Below are positions 1-10,563 of a DNA stretch of 64,000 nucleotides, piece after piece. Position 1 is the stretch's first letter. Every line of letters starts with the position of its first letter. Under the pieces are notes generated by a model. The model did not search any database. It was not told the DNA's origin and was given only the letters and a program-made list of their open reading frames with translations. Source of the DNA: Rhizobium leguminosarum (GTDB lineage: Bacteria; Pseudomonadota; Alphaproteobacteria; Rhizobiales; Rhizobiaceae). The translations under genes and the position numbers were made by a program. The stretch is taken from NCBI RefSeq assembly GCF_017876795.1, contig NZ_JAGIOR010000001.1, positions 4,800,501 through 4,864,500 of the forward strand, in the 5' to 3' direction.

Positions 1-864
1 ATGGGCTTCGGCGACGTGCGGCGCATCCTTCGGAATGCCGAAGACGTCAAAGAAGATCTGGGCGCCCTGCGACGGGACCGAATAATCCACCTTGACGCCG
101 GCATTGGCTTCCTTAGCGCGGTCGCGGGCCTGGAACATGTCGCCGGAATAACCGAGTGCTATGCAGATATCGCCGTTCGCAAGGGCGCTGATATATTCCG
201 AGGAATGGAACTTGCGCACGAAGGGACGAACCGCAACGAGGACCTCCTGCGCCTTCTTCAGATCCGCGGGATCGGTGCTATTGGGATTGCGTCCGAGATA
301 GGCGAGCACGGAGGGCACGACATCCGTCGGGGAATCCAGCATATAGATGCCGCAATCCTTGAGTTTGGCCGCCTTCGCCGGGTCGAACAACGCATCCCAA
401 TTGGGCTTTTCGTCGGTGCCGAGGGCAGCCTTGACCTTGTCGACATTGTAGCCGATGCCCGTCGTGCCCCACATGTAGTCGACGCTGTATTCGTTGCCGG
501 GATCGAAGGACGCGACACCCTTCATGATGACGTCCCACATGTTGACGAGGTTCGGCAGTTTCGACTTGTCGAGCTTCTGGTAGACGCCGGCGGCGATCTG
601 GCGCTGCATGAAGGAGACCGTGGGAACGACGACGTCATAACCCGAACCGCCGGCCAGGAGCTTGGTTTCCAGCGTCTCGTTGGAATCGAAGGTGTCGTAG
701 ACGACCTTGATGCCGGTTTCCTTGGTGAAATCCTCGAGGATGGAACTGTCGATATAATCCGACCAGTTGTAGACGTTGACCACACGCTCCTGCGCAAAGG
801 CCGGCGCGGCAGCAAAGAGTGCGGCAACGGCGGCGGCCGTCACGCATAGGAAGGTTGAACTCAT
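1..864 (-). CDS. Polyamine-type ABC transporter substrate-binding protein (PotF-like), 3' end cut by window
   Basis: Periplasmic solute-binding protein of the PotD/PotF family, which captures polyamines or related amines for an ABC importer. The visible 288 residues start with a signal peptide (cleavage near AFA, residue 24). The mature start RVVNVYNWSDYID is the hallmark of PotF proteins, and YMWGTTGIGYNVDKV and YSGDMFQARD are also typical of the family. Family members are about 360 residues, so the C-terminal fifth lies outside the window. The ATG at 864 is preceded by AGGAG at good spacing. The substrate cannot be read from sequence. The PuuA/PuuB-like pair at 11.9-14.6 kb would fit a polyamine theme but is not in the same operon. 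Confidence 0.88.
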   Translation of the reverse strand, partial: MSSTFLCVTAAAVAALFAAAPAFAQERVVNVYNWSDYIDSSILEDFTKETGIKVVYDTFDSNETLETKLLAGGSGYDVVVPTVSFMQRQIAAGVYQKLDKSKLPNLVNMWDVIMKGVASFDPGNEYSVDYMWGTTGIGYNVDKVKAALGTDEKPNWDALFDPAKAAKLKDCGIYMLDSPTDVVPSVLAYLGRNPNSTDPADLKKAQEVLVAVRPFVRKFHSSEYISALANGDICIALGYSGDMFQARDRAKEANAGVKVDYSVPSQGAQIFFDVFGIPKDAPHVAEAH

Positions 865-990
865 GACTTCTCCTGTTTGTTCAAAGAGCCCGCACCCCCG
901 GACATCTTTTCCCTCTGGTTTTACACGCAGACTAAGAAGGAATTTCACAGCTCACAAGCGCAAAATCCTGCGCGCTCAATGATTTCACAA

Positions 991-2400
991 TCACTGGAAG
1001 TCGAAGGCGCTGAGCCCCGCCACCATCTCGTCGAGCCCAAGCGGTCTGGTCACCGGCGGTTCGGCGCGGGAAAGGCAGCCGCGCCGCTCGCAAAGGCGAC
1101 AGGCCGGACCGATTTCAACCGCGTCGAGCGCCGTCGCCTGGCCGTAAACCAGGGCCTCGCCAAGGGCGGCGTCGCAGCCGATCAGGATCGCGGTGCGCCG
1201 CAGCCTTTCGCCGAATTCGACGCTCGGCCCCTCCAGGGTGCGGGCGACCGTCAGGAAGGATGCGCCGTCAGGCATGACCACCGTTTCGGCCAGGATCTGA
1301 CCCGGCTGCAGGAAGGCGGCGTGCATGTTGAGCTTCGGACAGCCGCCGCCGAAACGGGCCTGCGGAAAGCCCTGAGCGCCCGCCCGGCGCAGCCTGTGGC
1401 CCGCAGCATCGATCTCGATCAGAAAGAAGGGGATTGCGGCCGCCCCGGGGCGCTGGAGCATGGCGAGACGCGCGGCGGCGTGGCCGAAGGAGACGCCGAA
1501 GCGCGCACGAAGAATATCGATATCGTAGCGCGTCGATTTCGTCGCCGATAGGAAGGCCTCATAGGGCATTGCGAGTGCCAGCGCCGCGATGCGGGCAAGC
1601 TCGAAGCGGGCGATGCGGCGCGCCTCGGCGGAGGAGAGCGAGAGATCGTCGAGTTCGGCATCGATTGCCGGCAGTAAAGCGAGGGTGGCGGCCTCAACGG
1701 CGATCTCGTGCGCGCGGTCGGCCGGTGACAGGCGTTCTGAGATGAAAAGCCGCATCGAATGGCGATCGAAACGGCGGCGCAGATCCGGCATGACGTGGAC
1801 GGGCAGGACACGCACCGCGATGCCGCGCTCGGCGCGCAGCCAATCCTTCAGGCCGGCGGCAAGATCGAGGCCGCCGGGGAGCGTCGCGGCAAAGGCTTCC
1901 GCCGCCGTCTCGATCCGTCCGAAATAGGCAGACCTGCGCTCCAGCGTCTCGCGCACCTCGTCGAGCGGCAACCGGCCGGCAGCAACAGGCGCATGGCCTT
2001 CGGCAACCATCAGCGCCGCCAGGTCCGACAGCCTTGCCGCCTGCTCGCGATAGGCGCGGTAGAGCTTGATCATACCGCTTGCGGCATTGGGTGCAGCCTC
2101 GGCCACCTCGACCAATTCCTGGTCGCCCGGCAATTCGCCCGAAAGCAACGGATCGGCAAAGACTTCCTTGAGCTGGCCGAGACTGCCGCCGGTCTGCCCG
2201 CGCAACTCCTCCAGGTCGACCCTATAGACGCTTGCAAGCTTGAGAAGGAGTTGCACCGTCAGCGGCCGCTGGTTGCGCTCGATCAGGTTCAGATAGGACG
2301 GAGATATTTCAAGGGCTTCGGCCATGGCGGTCTGGGTCAGCGCCAGCGCATTGCGGATGCGCCTGACTTTCGGGCCTGCGAATATCTTCCGTTCCGCCAT
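991..2400 (-). CDS. XRE-family regulator of the short-chain fatty acyl-CoA / RamB (ScfR) type
   Basis: A 469-residue DNA-binding regulator. Residues about 9-63 form an XRE helix-turn-helix ([20 protein letters not shown]). The middle resembles the IrrE/ImmA-like region, and the C-terminal half matches the DUF2083 part of COG3800 regulators. Relatives include RamB of Corynebacterium, which controls acetate and glyoxylate-cycle genes. The C-terminus carries a cysteine group, CRLCERRGC (Cys434, 437, 442). It is divergent from aceA, with about 190 bases shared between them, so control of isocitrate lyase is the natural inference. The start is ATG at 2400 with AAGGG upstream. The ligand is unknown; acyl-CoA sensing is proposed for the family. 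Confidence 0.85.
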   Translation of the reverse strand: MAERKIFAGPKVRRIRNALALTQTAMAEALEISPSYLNLIERNQRPLTVQLLLKLASVYRVDLEELRGQTGGSLGQLKEVFADPLLSGELPGDQELVEVAEAAPNAASGMIKLYRAYREQAARLSDLAALMVAEGHAPVAAGRLPLDEVRETLERRSAYFGRIETAAEAFAATLPGGLDLAAGLKDWLRAERGIAVRVLPVHVMPDLRRRFDRHSMRLFISERLSPADRAHEIAVEAATLALLPAIDAELDDLSLSSAEARRIARFELARIAALALAMPYEAFLSATKSTRYDIDILRARFGVSFGHAAARLAMLQRPGAAAIPFFLIEIDAAGHRLRRAGAQGFPQARFGGGCPKLNMHAAFLQPGQILAETVVMPDGASFLTVARTLEGPSVEFGERLRRTAILIGCDAALGEALVYGQATALDAVEIGPACRLCERRGCLSRAEPPVTRPLGLDEMVAGLSAFDFQ

Positions 2401-2590
2401 GGCACACCCTTTGACAAGGGAGGAGCGCTTTATTTACAATATTTTACAAATTCACAGCGCCGCTCTGTCAATCCTAGTCATCTTAACCTCTTTCCGTCCA
2501 GGAAATCAAAGGTTTTTCTGGCCATATCGCGTTCCGTTGTCAATCTTGTCATCAGCACCCTTTTGTCGGGCTTTTAGTGAGGAGAGCAGC
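2401..2590. promoter_or_regulatory. Divergent control region between the ScfR-type regulator and aceA
   Basis: This AT-rich gap separates two divergent genes. TTTACAA occurs twice at 2433-2439 and 2443-2449, exactly ten bases (one helical turn) apart. RamB-type regulators bind TTTGCAAA-like sequences, so this direct repeat is the best operator candidate here. No promoter hexamers stand out clearly. Confidence 0.4.
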
Positions 2591-3880
<1,290 letters not shown>

Positions 3881-3901
3881 CCCAAAGAGGAGGAGAAGAT
3901 C

Positions 3902-4138
3902 ATGGCATCCATTTCACGCGTCAGGGAACGGGCCGAGGAACAGTCGACCAGCATGAGCGAGGATCAGCAGACGACAATCCGCATGCTCGCCAACGACCTG
4001 CATCGGCTGAACCAATCGGTCATGAAAGCCGTCGAGGCCGGCGTCTCGGTCGAGCTGGTGCGCTCGGCCCGCCATCATGGCGGCGACGGCAACTGGGGCG
4101 ACCTGCTGATCCCCGTCGTCGTCACCAACCGGCATTGA
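3902..4138 (+). CDS. Small conserved hypothetical protein downstream of aceA
   Basis: A 78-residue soluble protein with no recognised domain. A strong ribosome site (AGAGGAGGAG) sits just before the ATG at 3902, 21 bases after the aceA stop, and a good terminator follows immediately, so it is probably co-transcribed with aceA. The middle is helical (TIRMLANDLHRLNQSVMKAV), and the C-terminus contains an HHGGDGNWGDLLIP stretch. I recall similar small genes beside aceA in other rhizobia, but no function is known to me. Confidence 0.75.
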   Translation: MASISRVRERAEEQSTSMSEDQQTTIRMLANDLHRLNQSVMKAVEAGVSVELVRSARHHGGDGNWGDLLIPVVVTNRH

Positions 4139-4140
4139 AG

Positions 4141-4180
4141 AGAACGCCCGCGCATCCCTAAAGGTGCGCGGGCGTTTCTC
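4141..4180 (+). terminator. Rho-independent terminator of the aceA unit
   Basis: A ten-base perfect stem (CGCCCGCGCA at 4145-4154 with TGCGCGGGCG at 4165-4174) and a ten-base loop are followed by TTTCTC. It lies right after the 78-residue gene and before the convergent LysR gene. Confidence 0.8.
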
Positions 4181-4188
4181 AGTATACG

Positions 4189-5058
4189 TCAGCCACGGCT
4201 CGGCCGTTTTCCGGCGAAGAGATCGGCATAACTTCGGATCAGCTTGGTCATGCGGTCGGCGACTGTGCGGATCTCCGGGCGATGACGGTCCTCGGCATTC
4301 ATGACGATCCACTGCGCGTGGCGCAATTCCGGCAACTCGCCACCCTGGCGCTGCAATTCAGGGTCGAGATCGCCGACGAAACAGGGAAGTACGGTCTTGC
4401 CGGCGCCGGCGCGCACCAGATCCGGCAGCGAACGCGGCCGGTTGACGGTGGCGACGATCCCGGCTGCGGCATGGGCATGCGGCCAGCGCAGATAGGCCGA
4501 TATCGCCTCCTCCTCGGCAACGCCAATCCAGCGTTCATCGGTCTCGGCGGCGTTGCGTCTGATATAGACGGCATAGGCCACCTCGCCGAGCCGGCGGGCG
4601 GCAAGATTGGCCTCTTCAGGCTCGAAGGCGCGAATGCCGATATCGCTCTCGCGATAGGCAAGGCTCGCCCGCGCCTCGCCGATGGTGAGCGAAATCGCAA
4701 AGCCATCGCCCGGCATGCGGATTGCCGCGAAATTCTCCGTCAGCAGCCAGGCGACCCAGGTGCCGGCGGCGATCCTCACGGTCGTGCCGCCCTCGCCCGA
4801 TTGCCGCCAGGCTTCCACCTTGCGGGCGGCGGCCTCCATCTCCTGAAGATGATCGAGCAGCGCCTGGCCATCCTGGGTCAGGCGGTAGCCGGTCTGGCTG
4901 CGCGAAAACAAGGCGCGGCCGACTTCCTGTTCGAGATCGAGCATGCGTCGGCCGACGGTCGCGGGGCTGAGCCCGCTTGCCGTGCTTGCCCCCGTCAGGC
5001 CGCCGAGGCGGGCGACCTGCAGGAAAAGCTGGTAGGAATCCCAATTCGCGTTTTTCAT
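4189..5058 (-). CDS. LysR-family transcriptional regulator
   Basis: A 289-residue LysR-type regulator. The N-terminal winged helix-turn-helix covers about residues 4-62 (GLSPATVGRRMLDLEQEVG), followed by a linker helix and a type-2 periplasmic-binding-like effector domain. The last 100 residues (SLPDLVRAGAGKTVLPCFVGD) are typical of the family. An alternative TTG lies one codon upstream; the ATG at 5058 is preferred. It converges on the aceA unit, and a short open frame lies divergently at 5148. Its target and effector are unknown. Confidence 0.88.
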   Translation of the reverse strand: MKNANWDSYQLFLQVARLGGLTGASTASGLSPATVGRRMLDLEQEVGRALFSRSQTGYRLTQDGQALLDHLQEMEAAARKVEAWRQSGEGGTTVRIAAGTWVAWLLTENFAAIRMPGDGFAISLTIGEARASLAYRESDIGIRAFEPEEANLAARRLGEVAYAVYIRRNAAETDERWIGVAEEEAISAYLRWPHAHAAAGIVATVNRPRSLPDLVRAGAGKTVLPCFVGDLDPELQRQGGELPELRHAQWIVMNAEDRHRPEIRTVADRMTKLIRSYADLFAGKRPSRG

Positions 5059-5147
5059 CAATGAAAAACATAGCGGGATTTTCCGTGTTTATGAAGAGAT
5101 ATTCGATGCCTAAATCAGGAGAGGTCTTCTACAGAAAGGACATCGCC

Positions 5148-5405
5148 ATGATCGACATAATCACCATCGCAGGCATCCAGGGATATCGGCACATCCACAG
5201 GCCAAGCGGCGGCAGGGCGGACGAGGATCAATTCTATGCCGAGTTCGGAGACAACAGCCTCATTCGCTTCGGCGCCTGGTTGACCTCGCTCGACATCAGC
5301 CTAAAGCGCGTCGTATCAAAAGCAGGGCGGCGGCGCAAAGCTGCGGCGCAATCCGGCGGCGGCTGCCGCCACGTTTCTCAGGCGACTTTCCTTGTCCCCA
5401 GGTGA
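5148..5405 (+). CDS. Possible small protein divergent from the LysR gene
   Basis: An 85-codon open frame starting at an ATG preceded by AGAAAGGA. The first 50 residues ([20 protein letters not shown], then [20 protein letters not shown]) look like protein. The last 30 are basic and low in complexity, and the frame runs 28 bases into the 3' end of the convergent chemotaxis gene. LysR genes often face a target, which favours reality; the tail argues for a degraded gene. No domain recognised. Confidence 0.35.
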   Translation: MIDIITIAGIQGYRHIHRPSGGRADEDQFYAEFGDNSLIRFGAWLTSLDISLKRVVSKAGRRRKAAAQSGGGCRHVSQATFLVPR

Positions 5406-7219
5406 GTGGGCTCTGCGATGATGCGGAAGCGCTCGATGAGCGCCATCAGCGTATCGGCCTCGCCGGCGAGCAATCGGCTTGCCTGCGTGGTCTCGGCCAC
5501 CATCGAGGCGTTCTTCTGGGTCATCTGGTCCATGGCGTTGACCGACCCGTTAACCTCCTGCAAGGCGGCCGACTGATCGCGGCTTGCGGTGGCGATGGTC
5601 TCGACATGGCCGCTGATCGCGATAATCTCCTGGCTGATCGAGGCAAGGACGCTGCCGGTCTTCTGGACCAGTTCGGAGCCCACCGTCACCTCGCGGCTGG
5701 ATGTCTCGATCAGCGACTTGATCTCGCGCGCCGCATCGGCCGAACGCTGGGCGAGTTCGCGGACCTCCTGGGCGACGACGGCAAAACCCTTGCCTGCCTC
5801 GCCGGCCCGGGCCGCCTCGATGCCGGCATTCAGCGCCAGAAGATTGGTCTGGAAGGCGATGTCGTCGATCACCTCGATGATCTGCTCGATGCGCTGGGAA
5901 GCCTCTTCGATGCGATCCATGGCGGCGACGGCATCGCCGACCACGGCGCCGGAATTGTCGGCCGTCTTCTTGGTCGCGGCGACGACATTGTTGGCTTCGC
6001 GGGCACGCTCGGCCGACGAGCGAACGGTGACGGTGATCTCCTCGACAGCTGCGGCTGTCTCCTCGAGGCTCGCCGCCTGTGCCTCGGTGCGCTTCGAAAG
6101 CTCGCCTGTTGAAGCCGAGACGGCGCTACTGTTGCGCTGGATGGTCGAGGCGCTGTCGCGGATACCGGACAGCGTATCCTGGAGCCGCAGGAGGGAAGCG
6201 TTGAAATCGACACGCAGCTGTTCCAACCGGCCGACGAAGGGCGTGCCGATCGTTTGCGAGACATCGCCCTGCGACAGGCGTCCGAGGCCGGCGGCAAGCT
6301 GGTTGACGGCAAAGTCGATCTGGCCGTCGAGCGAGCGCTTGTCGGCATCGTTCCTGGCGCGTTCGGCATCGCTCAAAGAGCGCTGTTCGGCAGCCTGCGT
6401 TTCCAGGTCGCGCCTGGCGCGGGCGCTGTCGCGGAAAAGCGCCAAGGCCCGGCCGATATCGCCGAACTCGTTCTTCTTTGCAACACAGGGGATGGCTCCA
6501 TCGAGATCGCCCGAGGAAATCGCGTGAACGCTCGCGGTCAGCGCCTGCAAAGGCTTCACCGACAGGCGGATGGCATAGAAGGCGAGAACACCAACGATGA
6601 GCATGACAATGGCGCCGACGCCGAGAACCAGCATCTGCAGCTCATACATACGCTGATAGTAGACCTCCATCGGAATGCCGATGAAGAGAATGCCGACATT
6701 GGCGTTCGACGTGTTCTTGATCGGGAAATAGCCGGTCATGAATTTGCGGCCGAAAAGCTCCGCCTGGCCGTAATAGGCCTCGCCCCTGGCGAGAACCGGC
6801 TGAGCGGGATGCTCGGCAACGAGCTTGGTGCCGACGGCGCGGTCGCCGTTTTCCTTCTTGACGTTGGTGGAGATGCGGACGTAGTCGCCACCCTGCTTCT
6901 GGAAGATCGTGGCAACGCCGGCAATCGACTGCGCGGTCCGGTCGACCAGCGAATGATCGGCAAGGGCCGGAATGGCGTCTTCCGTGACTGTCGAGAGCCG
7001 GTCGTCCTTCAGCTCGATCCTGGCGCCCTGATCGGCCGCGCCGTAGAGCACGGCCATCGTGCGGGTGGCATCCCTGGCATCGGCAACGGCGCCGTCCATG
7101 ACATAACGGCTCAAATTGTAATAGGTCACGCCGACAATGGCGGCGGTGCTGATCGCCAGCAGAAACAGCGTGATCGCAACGATCTGGCGGACGATCGACG
7201 TAGAGAAAAGGCGCAGCAT
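5378..7219 (-). CDS. Methyl-accepting chemotaxis protein with Cache-like sensor
   Basis: Membrane chemoreceptor of 613 residues. A first transmembrane helix ([20 protein letters not shown]) leads to a periplasmic sensor of about 160 residues. Its YVRISTNV and [14 protein letters not shown] stretches resemble single-Cache (sCache_3) domains. A second helix ([20 protein letters not shown]), a HAMP domain and the cytoplasmic signalling coiled coil follow. The CheA/CheW-binding tip [20 protein letters not shown] is intact. There is no C-terminal CheR-tethering pentapeptide. The frame extends upstream to 7294, but ATG 7219 begins the membrane anchor and has a GGGGG site. A second receptor lies directly upstream on the same strand. 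Confidence 0.9.
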   Translation of the reverse strand: MLRLFSTSIVRQIVAITLFLLAISTAAIVGVTYYNLSRYVMDGAVADARDATRTMAVLYGAADQGARIELKDDRLSTVTEDAIPALADHSLVDRTAQSIAGVATIFQKQGGDYVRISTNVKKENGDRAVGTKLVAEHPAQPVLARGEAYYGQAELFGRKFMTGYFPIKNTSNANVGILFIGIPMEVYYQRMYELQMLVLGVGAIVMLIVGVLAFYAIRLSVKPLQALTASVHAISSGDLDGAIPCVAKKNEFGDIGRALALFRDSARARRDLETQAAEQRSLSDAERARNDADKRSLDGQIDFAVNQLAAGLGRLSQGDVSQTIGTPFVGRLEQLRVDFNASLLRLQDTLSGIRDSASTIQRNSSAVSASTGELSKRTEAQAASLEETAAAVEEITVTVRSSAERAREANNVVAATKKTADNSGAVVGDAVAAMDRIEEASQRIEQIIEVIDDIAFQTNLLALNAGIEAARAGEAGKGFAVVAQEVRELAQRSADAAREIKSLIETSSREVTVGSELVQKTGSVLASISQEIIAISGHVETIATASRDQSAALQEVNGSVNAMDQMTQKNASMVAETTQASRLLAGEADTLMALIERFRIIAEPTHLGTRKVA

Positions 7220-7319
7220 CAAAACCCCCGGCAGAAGACCGAGGCTAAAGTAGACGAAAAGCGTTAAGGAAAATTTTCCGTAAATCAGGACCACAGCATG
7301 CCCCTATACGAAACGCGAA

Positions 7320-7342
7320 ACGGCCCCGGAAGCCAGGACCGT
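7320..7342 (-). terminator. Weak stem-loop between the two chemoreceptor genes
   Basis: Read on the minus strand, ACGGTCCTGG and CCGGGGCCGT can pair (two G-U pairs) around a three-base loop just after the stop of the upstream receptor, followed by TTTCGCGTTTCG. It could be a modest terminator or a processing hairpin. Confidence 0.4.
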
Positions 7343-7365
7343 TCTCGTGATGATGGGATCGACGA

Positions 7366-9897
7366 TCAGGCGGCGCGGTAGACCTGCGTCTCACCCGCCT
7401 CGCCATCGATCTTGAACTGCTGGATGAGACGCCGCAGCGAACCCGCCTCGTCGGCCAGTTCGCGGCTGGCGGCTGTCGTCTCTTCCACCATGGCGGCGTT
7501 CTGCTGCGTCATCTGGTCCATCTGATTGACCGTCGCGTTGACGCTCTGCAGTGCATTGGACTGGTCGTGGCTGGCGCGGGCGATCATCTCGACATGCTGG
7601 CTGATCGTGACGATCTGGGCGCTGATCTTGGCGAGTACCGTGCCGGTCTCCTGCACGAATTGCGAGCCGGAACTGACCTCGTTGGTCGACTTGTTGATCA
7701 GGCCCTTGATCTCCTGCGCCGCGGCGGCCGAGCGCTGGGCCAGTTCGCGGACTTCCATCGCGACGACTGCAAAGCCCTTGCCGGCTTCACCGGCACGCGC
7801 CGCCTCGATGCCGGCATTGAGCGCCAGCAGGTTGGTCTGGAAGGCGATCTCGTCGATGACGCCGATGATCTGCTCGATCTGGCGCGAGGCATCCTCGATG
7901 CGGCCCATCGCATCGATCGCATTGCTGACGACGACGGCGGAATCGTCGGCGCTGCGTTTGGCCTGGCGGACGATCTGGTCGGCATCCTTGGCGCGTTCGG
8001 CCGACGAGCGGACCGTGACGGTGATCTCATCGACGGCGGCCGCGGTCTCTTCGAGAGAGGCAGCCTGCTGTTCAGTGCGCTTGGAGAGATCCTCGGCCGA
8101 CTGGGCCATCTGGTTGCCGTTGCCCTGGATGAGTTCGACATTGTCGCGGATCTGGCTCATCGTCGCCTGCAGGCGCATCATCGAGCCGTTGAAATCCTGG
8201 CGCAGCTGTTCGAGACGGCCGATGAAGGGCGTCTCGATCGTCGTCGAGATATCGCCCTGCGACATGCGTTCGAGGCCGGCAGCGAGCGCGTTGACGGCGA
8301 ATTCGATCTGGCGATCCATCTCGCGCTTGTCGGCGTCGTTGCGCTGGCGCTCATGTTCGGCGGCGGCGCGTTCCTCGTCGCTCTGCTCTTCGATGCGGAT
8401 CTTCGAGATGGCGTTTTCCTTGAAGATGCCGAGCGCGCGGGCCATGTCGCCGATTTCATCGTGACGCTGCTCGCCGGAGATGCTGGTCTCCAGCGCCCCT
8501 TCGGCGATACGGCGCATGGCGGCGGTGATCTGGCTGATCGGGCGCTGCAGCGTCAGAACCAGGGCGATGCCGCCGAGGATCGACAGGAGGATACCGAAAC
8601 CGGTGGTGATGACGGAGATGCCGTTTGCCTGGGTGCGCTCGGTACCGGCCGTCTGCTTCTGCAGCTCGGCGAAATCGGTCAGCTTCGTCCAGATCTGGTC
8701 GAGCTCCTGGCGGGCAGCGGCATAGGCGGTGACGCGCTCGCTGATCGTATCGACGATCTTCGAGCCGCCGCCGGAGATGGCGTCGAGTGCGGGCTGGATT
8801 GCGCCGGATATGCCTTCGGCAAAGCCCATGCCCTTGGCGCTGGTGATCAGCACCTGCATGTCCTTGCCGAGCGTGCCGGCTTGCTGCTGCAGACGCACGA
8901 GATTTTCCTTGCTTGAATTGGCGAGGAAATCGGAAAGAACGATCTGCAGCGAATAGACGGAATTTTCGAGGCGCCGGGTATCCTGAAGGACGGAGTTGGT
9001 CTGGCCGATGCGGCCCTCGAGCTCGGCAAAACGCTGTGTCGCTTCTCGCATCTTCTGCGTCGCGGTCAGCTGCGTATAGGTCGAGGTCTGGCGGAAGCGC
9101 GACACGAGACGGCCGAGTTCGGCGATGTTCTCGTCGGTCGGAGCGGGCATCGCAGTGATCGCCTTGATACTGTCGATGGTCGCGGCCAGGGCGTCGATGA
9201 CGTTCTTCTGATTGGTCGGAACCGAGATGGCGATCAGCCGCTGCGATTTGATGATTGCAGGCATCTGTTCGTTGATGAAGGCGATCTTGTCCTCAGGCGT
9301 CTGCGGCTTGCTGTAGCCGCTGGCGACCGTGCCGAGGAAATCGCCGCCCTTCAGCAGGCGGTCGGCGGTGCGCAGGGTGATGGTGGCGGCACCCTCGTCG
9401 TTCTGAAGCGCAGTCTGCAATTCCTCAGCCTGGTAGGAGACCGTGAAGCGGGTGCTGATCAGGCTCTTCTGCGCCGCGTCGATCTGTTCATGTAGCGCCT
9501 GTTCCTGCTCATGCAGACCCCAGAGCTTGCCGACGACGCCAGAAATGTCCTTGGTGCGGCGCGATGCTTCGGCAAGGCTGTCGCGGCCGGCGGCTTCTTC
9601 ACCGACCTGGTTCAGCGTCTGTTCGAGCACGCCCTGCTGGGTCGTCAGATCGGTGAGCAGCTTGTCGCGCGCCTGCTGGCTGGTGACGCGCAGGAAATCG
9701 TCCATCGAACCGTAGAGATCCTTGAACCCGCTCAGCGACTGCAGCACGCTGTTGGATATTTCCATGCGGCCCTGCAGCAGTCCCGAAGCGTAAAGGCCCG
9801 TCAGGCCCACCGCCGAGATGGTGACGACGAAAGGCAGAACGAAGATCAGGACCTTCGTCTTGATCCTGAAGCGGGAAAGAATCTTGTCAATCAACAT
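7366..9897 (-). CDS. Methyl-accepting chemotaxis protein with large helical sensor
   Basis: Chemoreceptor of 843 residues, long for the family. A transmembrane helix at about 18-38 is followed by a roughly 380-residue periplasmic region rich in heptad-like helices. It resembles helical-bimodular sensors rather than Cache folds. The second membrane helix is near residues 423-445 (ITTGFGILLSILGGIALVL). HAMP and the signalling domain follow, with the same [20 protein letters not shown] tip as the neighbouring receptor. The ATG at 9897 begins MLIDKILSRF. The two signalling domains are close copies, so an old duplication with a swapped sensor is likely. The ligand is unknown. Confidence 0.9.
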   Translation of the reverse strand: MLIDKILSRFRIKTKVLIFVLPFVVTISAVGLTGLYASGLLQGRMEISNSVLQSLSGFKDLYGSMDDFLRVTSQQARDKLLTDLTTQQGVLEQTLNQVGEEAAGRDSLAEASRRTKDISGVVGKLWGLHEQEQALHEQIDAAQKSLISTRFTVSYQAEELQTALQNDEGAATITLRTADRLLKGGDFLGTVASGYSKPQTPEDKIAFINEQMPAIIKSQRLIAISVPTNQKNVIDALAATIDSIKAITAMPAPTDENIAELGRLVSRFRQTSTYTQLTATQKMREATQRFAELEGRIGQTNSVLQDTRRLENSVYSLQIVLSDFLANSSKENLVRLQQQAGTLGKDMQVLITSAKGMGFAEGISGAIQPALDAISGGGSKIVDTISERVTAYAAARQELDQIWTKLTDFAELQKQTAGTERTQANGISVITTGFGILLSILGGIALVLTLQRPISQITAAMRRIAEGALETSISGEQRHDEIGDMARALGIFKENAISKIRIEEQSDEERAAAEHERQRNDADKREMDRQIEFAVNALAAGLERMSQGDISTTIETPFIGRLEQLRQDFNGSMMRLQATMSQIRDNVELIQGNGNQMAQSAEDLSKRTEQQAASLEETAAAVDEITVTVRSSAERAKDADQIVRQAKRSADDSAVVVSNAIDAMGRIEDASRQIEQIIGVIDEIAFQTNLLALNAGIEAARAGEAGKGFAVVAMEVRELAQRSAAAAQEIKGLINKSTNEVSSGSQFVQETGTVLAKISAQIVTISQHVEMIARASHDQSNALQSVNATVNQMDQMTQQNAAMVEETTAASRELADEAGSLRRLIQQFKIDGEAGETQVYRAA

Positions 9898-10210
9898 GGC
9901 GTTCCGGGCCTTTCATACACCACTCCTCCCGCAGGCGGCCATTTGGCGCCAGCCGGGTGCACATCGAGCTGTTCTTAATTTACATTGGGGAACCTGGAAG
10001 CCAGGCGGCAGTCATTGCCAGTTCATGTCCAAACAACTTGGAGATGCCCAAATATTCGCGGGCAATTGTGTCAGATTAGATATTAATTTTCGGATAAGCG
10101 GTTGCGGCGGATTAAGCCAAGGCGGTGAAATAGTTGCAATTTTGTAAGCCGCGATGCGGCGGGGCGGTAACGCCCGTGCCGCGACATTCGTTGCAGGCCT
10201 GAAGACAGGA
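9898..10210. other. Intergenic region without a convincing gene
   Basis: About 310 bases upstream of the long chemoreceptor. It should carry that gene's promoter, but I see no clear hexamers. The short open frames crossing it lack ribosome sites and protein-like composition. Confidence 0.5.
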
Positions 10211-10354
10211 TCAGATGAAGTGCGAGGAGAGCAGCGCCAGGCTGGCGGCGGTGGCGCCGGCTGCCAGCATCAGATAACGCAGGGTGACCATCCGGGCGTT
10301 CGGCTTTGCCTGGGCAATTGCGATGGCGCGGGCGCGTCGTGTGTTTCTGGTCAT
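10211..10354 (-). CDS. Small putative membrane peptide, 47 residues
   Basis: An ATG at 10354 follows TGAGGT at suitable spacing and opens a 47-codon frame ending in TGA. The N-terminal half is basic (TRNTRRARAIAIAQAKPNAR). The C-terminal half is one hydrophobic helix (YLMLAAGATAASLALL), giving the layout of a single-pass membrane peptide with a cytoplasmic positive end. It stands alone between a chemoreceptor gene and a flavoprotein gene. No family recognised; reality rests on ribosome site, codon use and topology. Confidence 0.5.
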   Translation of the reverse strand: MTRNTRRARAIAIAQAKPNARMVTLRYLMLAAGATAASLALLSSHFI

Positions 10355-10563
10355 GCTGAAAACCTCACTTCTGTCTGACACAACAATCCAACAAAACGGC
10401 TTGCTGGTAAAGCTTATTTAGGAACAGCTTTGCAGACCGCCAATTGAGACAGGATGGCGCACCTCTATTAAGAAGTTTTGAATCGGTATTTCCTAAAGCC
10501 CTTTGTTTTGATGCATGTCGTTGTCCCGGAACCGCTACACACTTCCCGGCGACAGGCATTCGG

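Noticed and set aside
9818..10147. Open frame in the gap before the long chemoreceptor
   Set aside because: Begins inside the chemoreceptor gene in antisense, with no ribosome site and no protein-like pattern.
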